Part shown: piece by piece, positions 8,534 to 16,717 of the stretch
Numbering within the stretch: position 1 is the first letter of the stretch
Layout of the letters: each line of letters opens with the position of its first letter
Assembly: GCA_030018935.1 (NCBI GenBank)
Contig: JASEGZ010000014.1
Span: forward strand, 1 to 38,204
From: Syntrophales bacterium
Lineage (GTDB): Bacteria; Desulfobacterota; Syntrophia; Syntrophales; CG2-30-49-12
Reading direction: 5' to 3'
Length of the DNA: 38,204 nt
Made by a program: the position numbers and the translations under genes
Notes under the pieces: model-generated
Told to the model about the DNA's origin: nothing
Database searches by the model: none
What the model saw: only the letters and a program-made list of their open reading frames with translations

Positions 8534-8610
8534 GTCGTACGTCTTACGTCGTACGTCCTATGTCTTACGACTTACGACTTATGACTTATGACTTATGACT
8601 TATGACTTTG
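8534..8610. repeat. Eleven-unit heptamer array at the rplQ 3' end
   Basis: Eleven consecutive 7-bp units without phase slips: gtcgtac, gtcttac, gtcgtac, gtcctat, gtcttac, gacttac, four gacttat and gactttg. The most uniform copies lie next to rplQ and the most diverged are distal. The last two to three units are inside rplQ and supply its final residues and stop codon. This is one of the longest arrays here. Confidence 0.9.
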
Positions 8611-8967
8611 TTTTTCGTCAATGAGTTCAATGACGGATATGGGTGCATTATCACCAGTGCGATTGCCAATCTTGATGGTTCTCGTGTACCCGCCATTCCT
8701 GTCATGGTACCTATCTGATAGATCGGTGAAAAGTTTTCCCACCACCTTTCGATCCCTTACGTAAGACAGGGCCTGCCTTCTTGCATGAAGATTACCCTTC
8801 TTTCCCAGGGTGATCATCTTTTCTACAACCTTTTTCAATTCTTTAGCCTTTGCATCTGTTGTCTTAATCTTCTCATACTTCAAAAAGGAAGTGACCATAT
8901 TTCTCAACATGGCTTTTTTATGACTTGTTGTTCTACCTAATTTGCTTCCAGACTTTCCATGGCGCAT
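8593..8967 (-). CDS. rplQ: 50S ribosomal protein L17
   Basis: Large-subunit protein near the exit tunnel, 124 residues. It opens [20 protein letters not shown] and has the usual [19 protein letters not shown] core. The conserved part ends at ELIDE; the tail KQSHKS-stop is read from the adjoining heptamer array (AGT CAT AAG TCA TAA), so the repeat has replaced the natural end. The start lies inside rpoA, overlapping by 31 bp in a different frame, with AAGGAAG inside rpoA as ribosome site. Translational coupling to rpoA is likely. Confidence 0.97.
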   Translation of the reverse strand: MRHGKSGSKLGRTTSHKKAMLRNMVTSFLKYEKIKTTDAKAKELKKVVEKMITLGKKGNLHARRQALSYVRDRKVVGKLFTDLSDRYHDRNGGYTRTIKIGNRTGDNAPISVIELIDEKQSHKS

Positions 8968-10016
8968 TGAACATCTTCCTTTCCGGCAAGCGATTGGTTT
9001 CCTGTATCTTCATTGGATTTTTCCACCACTTTCTTCCCTTTTTTATTCCAGGGAGGAAAATCAAGTCTCATACCGAAACTAAGTCCAGCTTCTGCAAGGA
9101 TTTCTCTGATTTCATTCAGGGACTTCCTGCCGAAATTTCTTGTCTTGAGCATCTCTACTTCTGTTTTCTGAACGAGCTCTCCGATGGTGTTAATGCCCGC
9201 ATTTTTCAAACAGTTGGCTGATCTTACAGAAAGTTCCAGGTCATCAACATGCCTTAAGAGCTTCTTGTTAAGCTCCTCTTTTTCGTCAATCTTCCGTTCC
9301 TCTTCTTCTTCAACTTCTCCAAAGTTGATAAATATGTCCAACTGTTCCTTTAATATCTTAGCTGCATAAGCTACGGCACTCTCCGGCTGGATACTCCCAT
9401 CCGTCCACACTTCCAGGATAAGCCGATCATAGTCTGCAATCTGGCCCACCCTGGCATGGGTAACGGTATAGTTCACCTTTTTTATCAGTGAAAACACAGC
9501 ATCAATGGCGATTGTGCCCTCGGGCTGATCAATATTATTTTCCTTTTGGGCAGGCATATACCCCTTTCCCATCTTCACAACCATCTCCGCCTTAAAAGGT
9601 GTTCCCCCGGAGATAGTTGCAATATAGTGGTCCGGGTTCAGTATCTCCACGGTTCCATCAGTTATAATGTCCCCTGCCGTAATAACTCCTTCCCTTGATG
9701 TATCAATACGAATAATCCTTGATCCATTCTGACGAAGTTTAAGACGAACACCCTTCAGATTCAGGATAATATCAGTTACATCTTCTTTGACACTTGGAAT
9801 TGTGGAAAATTCATGAAGGACACCATCAATTTTCACAGATACAATAGCTGCTCCCTGTATAGACGACAGCAATATCCTCCTGAGTGCATTGCCGAGGGTA
9901 ATGCCGAACCCTCTCTCTAAGGGCTGGCAGGTAAACTCCCCATAAAAACATGTATGTGTACTCTCATCAATTTCAATTCTCTTTGGTCGTATCAGGCTGC
10001 ACCAGTTTTTTTGCAT
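8937..10016 (-). CDS. rpoA: RNA polymerase alpha subunit
   Basis: Dimerising subunit that nucleates polymerase assembly. The 359 residues comprise the N-terminal domain (about 1-230, with [19 protein letters not shown]), an acidic linker ([15 protein letters not shown]) and the C-terminal DNA/activator-binding domain (about 250-320, ending [10 protein letters not shown]). A 38-residue lysine/acidic tail beyond PPW makes it about 30 residues longer than the E. coli protein. The end of that tail overlaps the rplQ start by 31 bp. The ATG follows GAGGG. The gap to rpsD holds a 122-bp repeat element. Confidence 0.98.
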   Translation of the reverse strand: MQKNWCSLIRPKRIEIDESTHTCFYGEFTCQPLERGFGITLGNALRRILLSSIQGAAIVSVKIDGVLHEFSTIPSVKEDVTDIILNLKGVRLKLRQNGSRIIRIDTSREGVITAGDIITDGTVEILNPDHYIATISGGTPFKAEMVVKMGKGYMPAQKENNIDQPEGTIAIDAVFSLIKKVNYTVTHARVGQIADYDRLILEVWTDGSIQPESAVAYAAKILKEQLDIFINFGEVEEEEERKIDEKEELNKKLLRHVDDLELSVRSANCLKNAGINTIGELVQKTEVEMLKTRNFGRKSLNEIREILAEAGLSFGMRLDFPPWNKKGKKVVEKSNEDTGNQSLAGKEDVQCAMESLEAN

Positions 10017-10036
10017 GGTTCAATACCCTCATCTTT

Positions 10037-10158
10037 AAGGCACAAAGTGGCAGAGGCACAAAGAGAGACCCTTGCACAACTCGCAAAAGGGGCTTTGAGT
10101 GGCGAATGAAAGATCTTTTCTCGAAGAGTAGTAAAAAGCCTCTGTGCCTCTGTGCCTT
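10037..10158. repeat. 122-bp GGCACAAA-family element between rpsD and rpoA
   Basis: The ends are inverted repeats of 21 bp with 17 matches: 10037-10057 (aaggcacaaag...gaggc) and 10138-10158 (gcctctg...gtgcctt). Each end is built of 8-bp units. The interior, about 80 bp, is not repetitive and contains CCCTTGC...GCAAAAGGG, which could pair. It has no open frame of note. It resembles a miniature inverted-repeat element, and the octamer matches that at 7261-7341. Confidence 0.75.
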
Positions 10159-10176
10159 CCTCCTTAAGTGTTAGAG

Positions 10177-10803
10177 TTATTTAGAATAAAGCTCAACAAC
10201 TAACTGCTCATGAACTGGCATCGTTAGTTCTTCACGGGTGGGAAGCGTTTTCACAACCGCCCTGAAGTTATCCTTATCCAATTCCAGCCATTGTGGTACC
10301 CCTCGCCTGGCAACTGTTTCCATAGCCTCACGAATCCGCTCCACATTCCTGCTCTTTACTTTTACACTGATTTCATCACCAGCATTGACCAGATAAGATG
10401 GAATGTTGACAGATTTACCATTCACCAGAAAATGATTATGCCCGACGAGCTGCCTTGCTTCACTCCTCGAATTGGCAAACCCCATACGAAAAACCATATT
10501 GTCGAGTTTTCTCTCTAAGAAAAGCAAAAGGTTGGTACCTGTTATCCCTTTTTGCTTGTCAGCCTTTTCAAAGTATCCCCGGAACTGTTTTTCTAAAAGA
10601 CCATACATCCTCTTCAGTTTCTGTTTTTCCCTTAACTGAACACCATAGTCGGAGGGTTTTCTTCGTACCTGACCATGTTCGCCTGGGGCATACCCTCGTC
10701 TCTCAAAGGCACATTTATCACTGTAACATCTGTCTCCTTTGAGAAACAGTTTTAACCCCTCTCTTCGGCATAATCTGCATACTGATTCTCTATATCTTGC
10801 CAA
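10177..10803 (-). CDS. rpsD: 30S ribosomal protein S4, zinc-binding form
   Basis: Primary 16S-binding assembly protein, 208 residues. The N-terminal zinc motif is intact: C9, C12, C26 and C31. The S4 RNA-binding domain follows (about 98-160, [31 protein letters not shown]). The start is TTG, 4 bp after GGAGGGAAGG, and reads MARYRESVC as expected. S4 often represses its own operon in other bacteria; the 10804-10928 spacer upstream holds a palindromic repeat rather than a recognisable S4 site. Confidence 0.97.
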   Translation of the reverse strand: MARYRESVCRLCRREGLKLFLKGDRCYSDKCAFERRGYAPGEHGQVRRKPSDYGVQLREKQKLKRMYGLLEKQFRGYFEKADKQKGITGTNLLLFLERKLDNMVFRMGFANSRSEARQLVGHNHFLVNGKSVNIPSYLVNAGDEISVKVKSRNVERIREAMETVARRGVPQWLELDKDNFRAVVKTLPTREELTMPVHEQLVVELYSK

Positions 10804-10846
10804 AATACCTTCCCTCCAAAACCTTCAAATATAATCCTTAAGTGTG

Positions 10847-10917
10847 AAGTTGGAAGTGAGCTAAAGTGCCTAAAGTGAACTAAAATTTTTTAACTTCCAA
10901 CTTTAGTGCACTTTAGT
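10847..10917. repeat. Palindromic CTAAAGTG-family repeat between rpsK and rpsD
   Basis: An 11-bp perfect inverted repeat, AAGTTGGAAGT (10847-10857) and ACTTCCAACTT (10893-10903), encloses near-repeats of ctaaagtg at 9 to 10-bp spacing. Further ctttagtg copies run to 10917. The transcript can form a stem of at least 11 bp. Related ctttagg units occur at 12172-12214. Confidence 0.7.
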
Positions 10918-10928
10918 CACTTTTCCGC

Positions 10929-11324
10929 TTAAACCCTTCTCCTCTTCGGAGGACGGCACCCGTTATGGGGAATCGGTGTGACATCCCTGATCAGGCTAAT
11001 GCTAAGGCCTGCTATCTGGAGAGACCTCAATGCCGATTCCCGACCTGCACCGGGTCCCTTCACATAAACTTGGACCCTTTTTAAGCCCTGTTCCTTGGCC
11101 TTCTTCGCAGCGTCTTCGGCCGCCATCTGTGCCGCAAAGGGTGTGCTTTTCCTTGAACCTTTAAATCCCTGCACTCCGCCAGAGGACCAGGCAATCACAT
11201 TGCCACTGAGATCTGTAATAGTAACAATTGTATTATTAAAGGTTGATTGAATGTGAGCAATGCCTTCCGGTATATTCTTTCTTTCCTTTTTTTTTGTTGT
11301 CTTCCTTACTGCTGTCTTTGCCAT
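10929..11324 (-). CDS. rpsK: 30S ribosomal protein S11
   Basis: Platform protein contacting the mRNA exit region, 131 residues. It has [20 protein letters not shown], the [14 protein letters not shown] loop and the terminal [14 protein letters not shown] signature. The frame is open a further 28 codons upstream into rpsM, but the ATG at 11324 ([12 protein letters not shown]) has GGAG 9 bp before it and matches the family, so it was chosen. It sits 31 bp after rpsM. Confidence 0.97.
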   Translation of the reverse strand: MAKTAVRKTTKKKERKNIPEGIAHIQSTFNNTIVTITDLSGNVIAWSSGGVQGFKGSRKSTPFAAQMAAEDAAKKAKEQGLKRVQVYVKGPGAGRESALRSLQIAGLSISLIRDVTPIPHNGCRPPKRRRV

Positions 11325-11355
11325 TGTACTTTTCTCCACGTTGGTACAGTAATGG

Positions 11356-11724
11356 TTACTTCTTTTTGCCGACGGTCGTCCGTCTTGGTCCCTTTCTTGT
11401 CCGGGCATTTGTATGGGTTCTTTGACCTCGGACAGGGAGCCCCTTACGGTGCCTTAATCCGCGATAGGTACCAATATCTATCAAGCGTTTCACCGACATG
11501 GACACTTCTCTCCTTAAATCTCCCTCAATCTTATGTTCTTTATCGATAATATTCCTTATTGAGGTTATCTCTGAATCAGCGAGGTTGTCTGTCTTTGTAT
11601 CAAAGCTGACACCTGCCTTCCTAAGTGTCTCTCTCGATTTGGTACACCCTATGCCATATATATAAGTTAAGGCAACTTCCATCCTTTTGTTCCTCGGTAG
11701 ATCCACTCCCGCAATTCTCGCCAC
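11356..11724 (-). CDS. rpsM: 30S ribosomal protein S13
   Basis: Head protein that contacts P-site tRNA and the large subunit, 122 residues. It opens [19 protein letters not shown], contains [31 protein letters not shown], and ends in the basic TVGKKK. The start is GTG with a strong AGGAGGT ribosome site. It follows rpmJ by 26 bp, in the usual rpmJ-rpsM-rpsK-rpsD-rpoA-rplQ order. Confidence 0.98.
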   Translation of the reverse strand: MARIAGVDLPRNKRMEVALTYIYGIGCTKSRETLRKAGVSFDTKTDNLADSEITSIRNIIDKEHKIEGDLRREVSMSVKRLIDIGTYRGLRHRKGLPVRGQRTHTNARTRKGPRRTTVGKKK

Positions 11725-11750
11725 CTGATTACCTCCTGATTATACCGCTC

Positions 11751-11864
11751 TTATCCCTGACGTTGCTTATGCTTGGGATTCTCACAGATAACTCGCAACA
11801 CTCCATGTCTTTTGATAATCTTGCATTTATCGCAAATTTTTTTCACGGAAGACCTTACTTTCAA
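11751..11864 (-). CDS. rpmJ: 50S ribosomal protein L36, zinc-binding form
   Basis: A 37-residue zinc-ribbon protein found by direct translation: [20 protein letters not shown], then [17 protein letters not shown]. Zinc ligands are C11, C14, C27 and H32. The start is TTG, 9 bp after GGAGG; the ATG overlapping the GGAGG cannot serve. It lies between infA and rpsM as in most bacteria. Confidence 0.95.
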   Translation of the reverse strand: MKVRSSVKKICDKCKIIKRHGVLRVICENPKHKQRQG

Positions 11865-11924
11865 TATTCCCATCCTCCATCAGGAAACGGCAACAACTGC
11901 CCTCTGTCACCTGTTACCCCGATT

Positions 11925-12143
11925 CTATTTTGACCTGTATATAATCCTTCCCCGCGTCAGATCATAGGGGGACAGTTCAACAGTCACCTTATCACCGGGG
12001 AGTATTTTAATAAAATGCATCCGCATCTTTCCCGAAATATGGGCAAGGACACGATGTCCATTTTCCAGTTCAACACGAAACATAGCATTCGGTAAAGGTT
12101 CGATGACCCGACCTTCAACCTCTATAGGTTCTTCTTTTGCCAT
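11925..12143 (-). CDS. infA: Translation initiation factor IF-1
   Basis: A single OB-fold factor that occupies the 30S A site during initiation. It is 72 residues, the usual length, reading [20 protein letters not shown] and ending [20 protein letters not shown] precedes the ATG. It follows map after a repeat-bearing 75-bp spacer and precedes rpmJ by 60 bp. Confidence 0.97.
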   Translation of the reverse strand: MAKEEPIEVEGRVIEPLPNAMFRVELENGHRVLAHISGKMRMHFIKILPGDKVTVELSPYDLTRGRIIYRSK

Positions 12144-12171
12144 AAGACCTTCTTTTTCTTGATTTTAAATA

Positions 12172-12214
12172 ACTTTAGGCACTTTAAACTTTAGCTCACT
12201 TTAGGCACTTAACT
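12172..12214. repeat. CTTTAGG-type short repeats between map and infA
   Basis: The units actttaggc, actttaaa, ctttagctc, actttaggc and acttaactt follow one another at 7 to 10-bp spacing. They are the same family as the 10847-10917 palindrome and fill most of the spacer between the map stop and the infA ribosome site. Confidence 0.65.
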
Positions 12215-12218
12215 TGAA

Positions 12219-12968
12219 CTACTGTATTTTGCTGAGGATATCCGGACCATTATCGGTGATCGCCACAGAATGCTCAAAGTGGGCTGAGAGTTTTACATCT
12301 TCTGTCACGACAGTCCAACCATTAGACAATATCCTGACTCTATGTGTGCCTTCGTTGACCATTGGTTCTATGGCCAGCACCATACCGGCCTTTAATTCAA
12401 CGCCTCTCCCTCGCTCCCCGTAATTTGGTATCTGAGGTTCCTCATGGAGATTCTTCCCGATGCCGTGGCCTACAAAATCTCTGACAACAGAAAAACCAGC
12501 AGCCTCAACGCGCATCTGTACACCGGCAGATATATCACCCAGACGATTTCCGGCTTTTGCCTCCTTTATACCATCATATAAACCCTGCTCCGTGACCTCC
12601 ATGAGCCTTGCCGCTTCGGGAGAGACGTTACCGACCGGAACAGTTACCGCGGCATCTCCATAGTACCCTTTATAATATATACCAAAATCGAGGCTTATAA
12701 TATCACCCTCGACCAGAGCCTTAGTTGATGGGAGGCCGTGAACAACTTCAAAATTGACCGAGGTACACAGGGAAAATGGATAACCCCTGTACCCTTTAAA
12801 CGCTGGCCTCGCCCCCTTCTTCCTGGCCAGTTCGGAGGCTATTCTGTCCAGCTCTACTGTGGTTATACCAGGTTTTACCTTTTCCTTTAATTCGTTCAAT
12901 ATCTCCGCCACAATGAGATTACTTGTTCTTATCTTCTCAATTTCCTCAGGAAGCCTCAAAATAACCAT
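12219..12968 (-). CDS. map: Methionine aminopeptidase, type I
   Basis: Removes the initiator methionine from nascent proteins. The 249 residues have the full pita-bread metal site: D94, D105, H168, E201 and E232, with substrate histidine H77 in EVVHGLP. It lies directly after secY; adk, which commonly sits between secY and map, is absent here. The gap to secY is only 28 bp. The N-terminal MVILRLPEEIEKIRTSN is typical. Confidence 0.97.
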   Translation of the reverse strand: MVILRLPEEIEKIRTSNLIVAEILNELKEKVKPGITTVELDRIASELARKKGARPAFKGYRGYPFSLCTSVNFEVVHGLPSTKALVEGDIISLDFGIYYKGYYGDAAVTVPVGNVSPEAARLMEVTEQGLYDGIKEAKAGNRLGDISAGVQMRVEAAGFSVVRDFVGHGIGKNLHEEPQIPNYGERGRGVELKAGMVLAIEPMVNEGTHRVRILSNGWTVVTEDVKLSAHFEHSVAITDNGPDILSKIQ

Positions 12969-12996
12969 TTCCCAAATTTTTTTCTTAAGGTATCTG

Positions 12997-14304
12997 TCAG
13001 CGCCTTCTTGCGATACGTCCCTTCTTCATGAACCCCTCATATTGTCTTGTCAATAAATGAGTTTCTATTTGACCTGCCGTATCGAGGGCAACACCGACAA
13101 CAATTAGCAGCGCCGTACCCCCGAAATAAAAGGGTGCATTAAAGTAACTGACCAGTATACTGGGCAGCACACAGACCGCCGAGACGTAAATTGCGCCACT
13201 AAAAGTCAGTTTAGTCAAAATATCGTCTATATACTCCGCCGTCTTTTTACCCGGCCTTATCCCCGGGACGTAACCCCCATACTTTTTAATATTATCAGCC
13301 ACATCAGAAGGTTTGAAGGTAACTGCTGTATAGAAGTAACAGAAGAATATAATAAAGGCGACATAAAGTACCTCATACCCCCATTTTCCAGGGATCAGGA
13401 TATCTGCCACCATCTTCATCCAGGGATGGGGAATGAAATTGGCAATCGTCGCGGGAAACATGATAATCGAGGAGGCAAATATGGGGGGGATAACCCCCGC
13501 CATATTTATCTTCAGGGGTAGATGCGTTGTCTGTCCACCATACATCTTTCTGCCCACAATCCGTTTTGCATATTGTATCGGTATTCTCCTTTGACCGCTC
13601 TCAACAAATACAATGACTCCTACAACAGCGACCATCATGATGAACAACAGGACAATGACGAAGATGCCCATTTCACCCGCAGACAAAAGGCGGAAGGTGT
13701 TGATGATTGCCACGGGGCCTCCGCATACAATTCCGGAAAAGATGATCAGGGAGATACCATTACCGATTCCCTTTTCTGTAATCCTCTCTCCAAGCCACAT
13801 GATGAATGCCGTGCCGGCAGTCAGCGTGATCATAGTCATCAATCGAAAGTCCCAGCCGGGATTAATCACAATAGACGCACCGCTGGGACCGGCCATATTT
13901 TCCAGTCCAATGGCGATGCCAAAACCTTGAATGATGCTTAAAATTACCGTCCCGTATCGTGTGTACTGGGTTATCTTTCTTCTTCCCGCTTCACCCTCCT
14001 TAGAGAGCTTTTCTAAGTGGGGAACAGCGACAGTCATTAACTGGAGGATAATGGATGCACTGATATAGGGCATAATCCCGAGGGCAAAGACAGATAGATT
14101 GGAGAGGGCCCCTCCGGCAAACATATCAAAGAGTCCGAGAAGGGAACCCTTCGCCTGTTCAAAAAAGGCTGCTAATGCTGCCGTGTCGATTCCCGGCGTG
14201 GGGACATGCGCACCTATTCTGTAGACAAACAACAGAAGAAGCGTAAAGAGGATCCTCTTCTGAAGTTCCGGTATTTTTGAGATATTTTTAAATCCTTCAA
14301 GCAA
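12997..14304 (-). CDS. secY: Preprotein translocase subunit SecY
   Basis: Channel-forming membrane subunit of the Sec translocon, about 435 residues with ten predicted membrane helices. Landmarks are the periplasmic plug region after RIGAHVPTPGIDTAAL, GIMPYISASIILQL, and the cytoplasmic loop GEAGRRKITQYTRYG. A TTG at 14313 is possible, but it lies 1 bp from GAGG. The TTG at 14304 has that GAGG 9 bp upstream and gives MLEGFKNISKIPELQKR, matching the family. It starts 1 bp after the rplO stop, implying coupling. Confidence 0.95.
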   Translation of the reverse strand: MLEGFKNISKIPELQKRILFTLLLLFVYRIGAHVPTPGIDTAALAAFFEQAKGSLLGLFDMFAGGALSNLSVFALGIMPYISASIILQLMTVAVPHLEKLSKEGEAGRRKITQYTRYGTVILSIIQGFGIAIGLENMAGPSGASIVINPGWDFRLMTMITLTAGTAFIMWLGERITEKGIGNGISLIIFSGIVCGGPVAIINTFRLLSAGEMGIFVIVLLFIMMVAVVGVIVFVESGQRRIPIQYAKRIVGRKMYGGQTTHLPLKINMAGVIPPIFASSIIMFPATIANFIPHPWMKMVADILIPGKWGYEVLYVAFIIFFCYFYTAVTFKPSDVADNIKKYGGYVPGIRPGKKTAEYIDDILTKLTFSGAIYVSAVCVLPSILVSYFNAPFYFGGTALLIVVGVALDTAGQIETHLLTRQYEGFMKKGRIARRR

Positions 14305-14305
14305 A

Positions 14306-14749
14306 TCAGGCAACCTCTATGATCTTGCCACCAGCAGCTTCAATTTTCTCTCTCGCAGAACGACTAATCATGTTTAGCTTCAGTGTCAGGGGGTAGACGA
14401 TATTCCCTTTTCCCAGTACCTTGATGCCATCACCTCTTCTCTTCACCAACCCCCTACTTATGAGGGTCTCCTCATCGATGACAGAACCTTCAGGAAATCT
14501 CTTCAACTGTTCTATATTGAGAATAATGATGTCCCTGCGGAAGCGGTTACGAAATCCTCTTTTGGGTAATCTTCTCGATAGAGGCATCTGACCACCCTCA
14601 AAACCAGGCCTGACACCTCCGCCTGAACGGGCATTCTGCCCTTTTGATCCTCTGCATGATGTCCCACCGTGACCTGATCCATCCCCACGGCCAACTCTTT
14701 TTCTTTTCTTTCTCGAACCATCCGGTGGTTTCAAAGTACCCAGATTCAT
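14306..14749 (-). CDS. rplO: 50S ribosomal protein L15
   Basis: Late-assembly large-subunit protein, 147 residues. The glycine/arginine-rich N-terminus ([20 protein letters not shown], then [20 protein letters not shown]) and the C-terminal fold ending GGKIIEVA are typical. Its ATG overlaps the rpmD stop as ATGA, and secY begins 1 bp after its own stop, so three genes are translationally linked. Confidence 0.97.
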   Translation of the reverse strand: MNLGTLKPPDGSRKKRKRVGRGDGSGHGGTSCRGSKGQNARSGGGVRPGFEGGQMPLSRRLPKRGFRNRFRRDIIILNIEQLKRFPEGSVIDEETLISRGLVKRRGDGIKVLGKGNIVYPLTLKLNMISRSAREKIEAAGGKIIEVA

Positions 14750-14952
14750 ACTTCGGCCCCCTCCTCAAGTTCCTCCACCGATAGTAGGTGGATGACCTTT
14801 TTGACCATGCCGCGAATCTCAGGCGTATTATTCAGCAGGACAGTCCTGTTCAATCTTCCCAGTCCCATACCATGAAGGATCTTTCTTTGCTTTTCTGGCC
14901 TTCCGATATAACTTCTTATCTGTGTTATCTTTAGCTTCTTACCCACAAACAT
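14746..14952 (-). CDS. rpmD: 50S ribosomal protein L30
   Basis: Small large-subunit protein, 68 residues, a little longer than the usual 58-60 because of the acidic tail EELEEGAEV. The core [20 protein letters not shown] with [20 protein letters not shown] is characteristic. The ATG follows AGGAG. Its stop overlaps the rplO start by 4 bp. Confidence 0.95.
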   Translation of the reverse strand: MFVGKKLKITQIRSYIGRPEKQRKILHGMGLGRLNRTVLLNNTPEIRGMVKKVIHLLSVEELEEGAEV

Positions 14953-14976
14953 ACTTCTCCTATGTAGTTATAAACC

Positions 14977-15471
14977 TTAAAGCTCAGCAATATCCTTTCC
15001 CCTTAGGGTGGAAATATCCGCTGGATACTTCAATTGACATAGTCCGTCAAGGGTTGCCTTGACCAGATTATGAGGGTTGTGCGAACCAAGACATTTCGTC
15101 AATATATTATGAACTCCCGCCACCTCAAGTACTGCCCTCACAGCGCCTCCCGCGATGAGACCTGTTCCCTCAAAGGCAGGCTTCAGGAGTACCCTCCCGG
15201 CACCATAATGGCCGATAACCTCATAGGGAATTGTCCTGTTTACAATAGCAACCTTAGTCATGTTTTTCCTGGCCTGCTCCATGCCTTTTCTGATTGCCTC
15301 TGGCACCTCATGGGCCTTGCCCAGACCGGTGCCTACCAATCCATTACCGTCACCGACAACAACCACGGCACTGAATCTGAACCTCCTTCCACCCTTGACC
15401 ACTTTGGCCGTCCTATTAATCGCTATGACCCTGTCAAGGAATTCCGATTCTTTTACGTCTTTTTTATTCAA
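14977..15471 (-). CDS. rpsE: 30S ribosomal protein S5
   Basis: Small-subunit protein involved in decoding fidelity and helicase action at the mRNA entry, 164 residues. The double-stranded-RNA-binding part ([20 protein letters not shown]) and the C-terminal half ([20 protein letters not shown]) are intact. The start is TTG with AAGGA upstream; a nearby ATG in another frame stops after four codons. Upstream of it lies a heptamer array. Confidence 0.97.
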   Translation of the reverse strand: MNKKDVKESEFLDRVIAINRTAKVVKGGRRFRFSAVVVVGDGNGLVGTGLGKAHEVPEAIRKGMEQARKNMTKVAIVNRTIPYEVIGHYGAGRVLLKPAFEGTGLIAGGAVRAVLEVAGVHNILTKCLGSHNPHNLVKATLDGLCQLKYPADISTLRGKDIAEL

Positions 15472-15498
15472 CTATCATTTCCTTCATTTTCTGAATTT

Positions 15499-15554
15499 AC
15501 GTCTTATGTCAATGCGTCCTACATCTTCGACTTTACGACTTATGACTTATGACT
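15499..15554. repeat. Heptamer array between rplR and rpsE
   Basis: Eight heptamers, from tacgtct through ttcgact, ttacgac, ttatgac, ttatgac, to 15554. The units nearest rplR are uniform and the distal ones diverged, as at 8534-8610. Confidence 0.8.
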
Positions 15555-15576
15555 AAAATATTTTGCCTCTGGTCAG

Positions 15577-15942
15577 CTAAAATTTCAACCCCGATTCCCT
15601 GGCAGCCTCAGCAAGGGCCTTGATCCGCCCATGATAGAGATATCTTCCTCTATCAAAGACAACCTGTTCAACACCCATCATCTTCAATCGTTTTGACACC
15701 AATCTCCCTACTTCTTTAGCTGCATCAGCCTTTTTCAGACCATCAAGGGTGCCCCTTAATTCCTTACTGAGGGTTGAGGCATCAGCAAGAGCCTTTCCCA
15801 GATCATCGTCAATTGCCTGGACATAGATATGCTCAGCACTTCTGAACACCGAAAGACGTGGCCTCATTTCAGTACCGTGTATCTTTCCCCTTACCCTTAA
15901 TTTACGTTTAACTCTGCTTTTTTCAACCTTCTTTAATGCCAA
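15577..15942 (-). CDS. rplR: 50S ribosomal protein L18
   Basis: 5S-rRNA-binding protein of the central protuberance, 121 residues. It carries [20 protein letters not shown], the [20 protein letters not shown] motif and a C-terminal SGLKF. The start is TTG with GAGG 9 bp upstream. The gap to rplF carries a heptamer array. Confidence 0.97.
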   Translation of the reverse strand: MALKKVEKSRVKRKLRVRGKIHGTEMRPRLSVFRSAEHIYVQAIDDDLGKALADASTLSKELRGTLDGLKKADAAKEVGRLVSKRLKMMGVEQVVFDRGRYLYHGRIKALAEAARESGLKF

Positions 15943-15966
15943 TGTTTTTTACCTCAGCCACCAGTT

Positions 15967-16036
15967 TAAGTCATAAGTCATAAGTCAAAAGTCAAAAGAC
16001 ATAAGGACATAAGACTGATGACTGATGACTGACGAC
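15967..16036. repeat. Mixed heptamer array between rplF and rplR
   Basis: About ten units grade from taagtca through aaagtca and aaagaca to tgatgac and tgacgac, showing two unit types in one array. The segment 15989-16032 is identical over 44 bp to 16667-16710 on the other side of rplF. Confidence 0.9.
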
Positions 16037-16048
16037 ATTTTTCTAATC

Positions 16049-16588
16049 TCAGGCCCCCACAGATTTGCCAACCTTTCGCCTTACCTGTTCGCCTGCATAC
16101 TTTATCCCTTTACCTTTATATGGTTCCGGTTTCTTTAGCGCTCTTATCTCAGCGGCAACTCTCCCCACCAGTTGCTTATCAATTCCCGAAACCGAGATAC
16201 TCACCTGTTTGTCAACTTTAATGTTAACCCCCTCTGGAATCTGATATTTCACAGGATTAGAATAACCAACAGCCAATTTAAGAATGGTATCTTTTACCTC
16301 TGCCCTGTATCCGACTCCTGATATCTCCAAGTTCTTTTCAAAACCGGTACTGACACCCGCCACCATATTTCCTATAAGCGTTCTTACTAAACCGTGGTAT
16401 GATCTTCCTGTTCTATCATCGGACAACCTTTTTACCACAATGGTTCCATTGTCGAGGGTTACCTCAACGTGCTGCGGCAGCTTCATTGACAGGGTTCCCT
16501 TGGGACCATCAACCTTGATGACCCCATCGCCCTGATGGACTCTTACACCTCCGGGAACTTGTATAGGTTTCCTACCAACTCTCGACAT
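16049..16588 (-). CDS. rplF: 50S ribosomal protein L6
   Basis: Large-subunit protein near the sarcin-ricin loop, 179 residues. It is made of two related domains: MSRVGRKPIQVPGGVRVHQ at the start and GKGIKYAGEQVRRKVGKSVG at the end. The frame is open 19 codons further upstream, but that extension (MTYDLNG...) is read from the heptamer array and is spurious. The ATG at 16588 has GGGGAG before it and matches the family. Flanked on both sides by heptamer arrays sharing 44 identical bases. Confidence 0.97.
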   Translation of the reverse strand: MSRVGRKPIQVPGGVRVHQGDGVIKVDGPKGTLSMKLPQHVEVTLDNGTIVVKRLSDDRTGRSYHGLVRTLIGNMVAGVSTGFEKNLEISGVGYRAEVKDTILKLAVGYSNPVKYQIPEGVNIKVDKQVSISVSGIDKQLVGRVAAEIRALKKPEPYKGKGIKYAGEQVRRKVGKSVGA

Positions 16589-16630
16589 AAACAAATCTCC
16601 CCTGCCGCTTCCGTAACATGCCTTACCATT

Positions 16631-16717
16631 TAAGTCATAAGTCATAAGTCATAAGTCATAAGTCGTAAGTCAAAAGACATAAGGACATAAGACTGATGAC
16701 TGATGACTGATGACTGA
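16631..16717. repeat. Longest mixed heptamer array, between rpsH and rplF
   Basis: About twelve units: taagtca repeated four times, then taagtcg, taagtca, aaagaca, taaggaca, taagac, and tgatgac repeated three times. Its right edge abuts the TAG of rpsH. The segment 16667-16710 is identical to 15989-16032. One octameric unit (taaggaca) interrupts the 7-bp phase at the same place in both arrays, which argues for duplication of the array rather than independent growth. Confidence 0.9.

Noticed and set aside
8534-8610. Tandem array as a possible CRISPR
   Set aside because: Units are 7 bp and contiguous with no spacers; no cas genes are present.
10058-10137. Known insertion-sequence end in the centre of the 122-bp element
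   Set aside because: The GACCCTTGCACAA stretch faintly recalls transposon ends, but I cannot assign it to a family from sequence alone.
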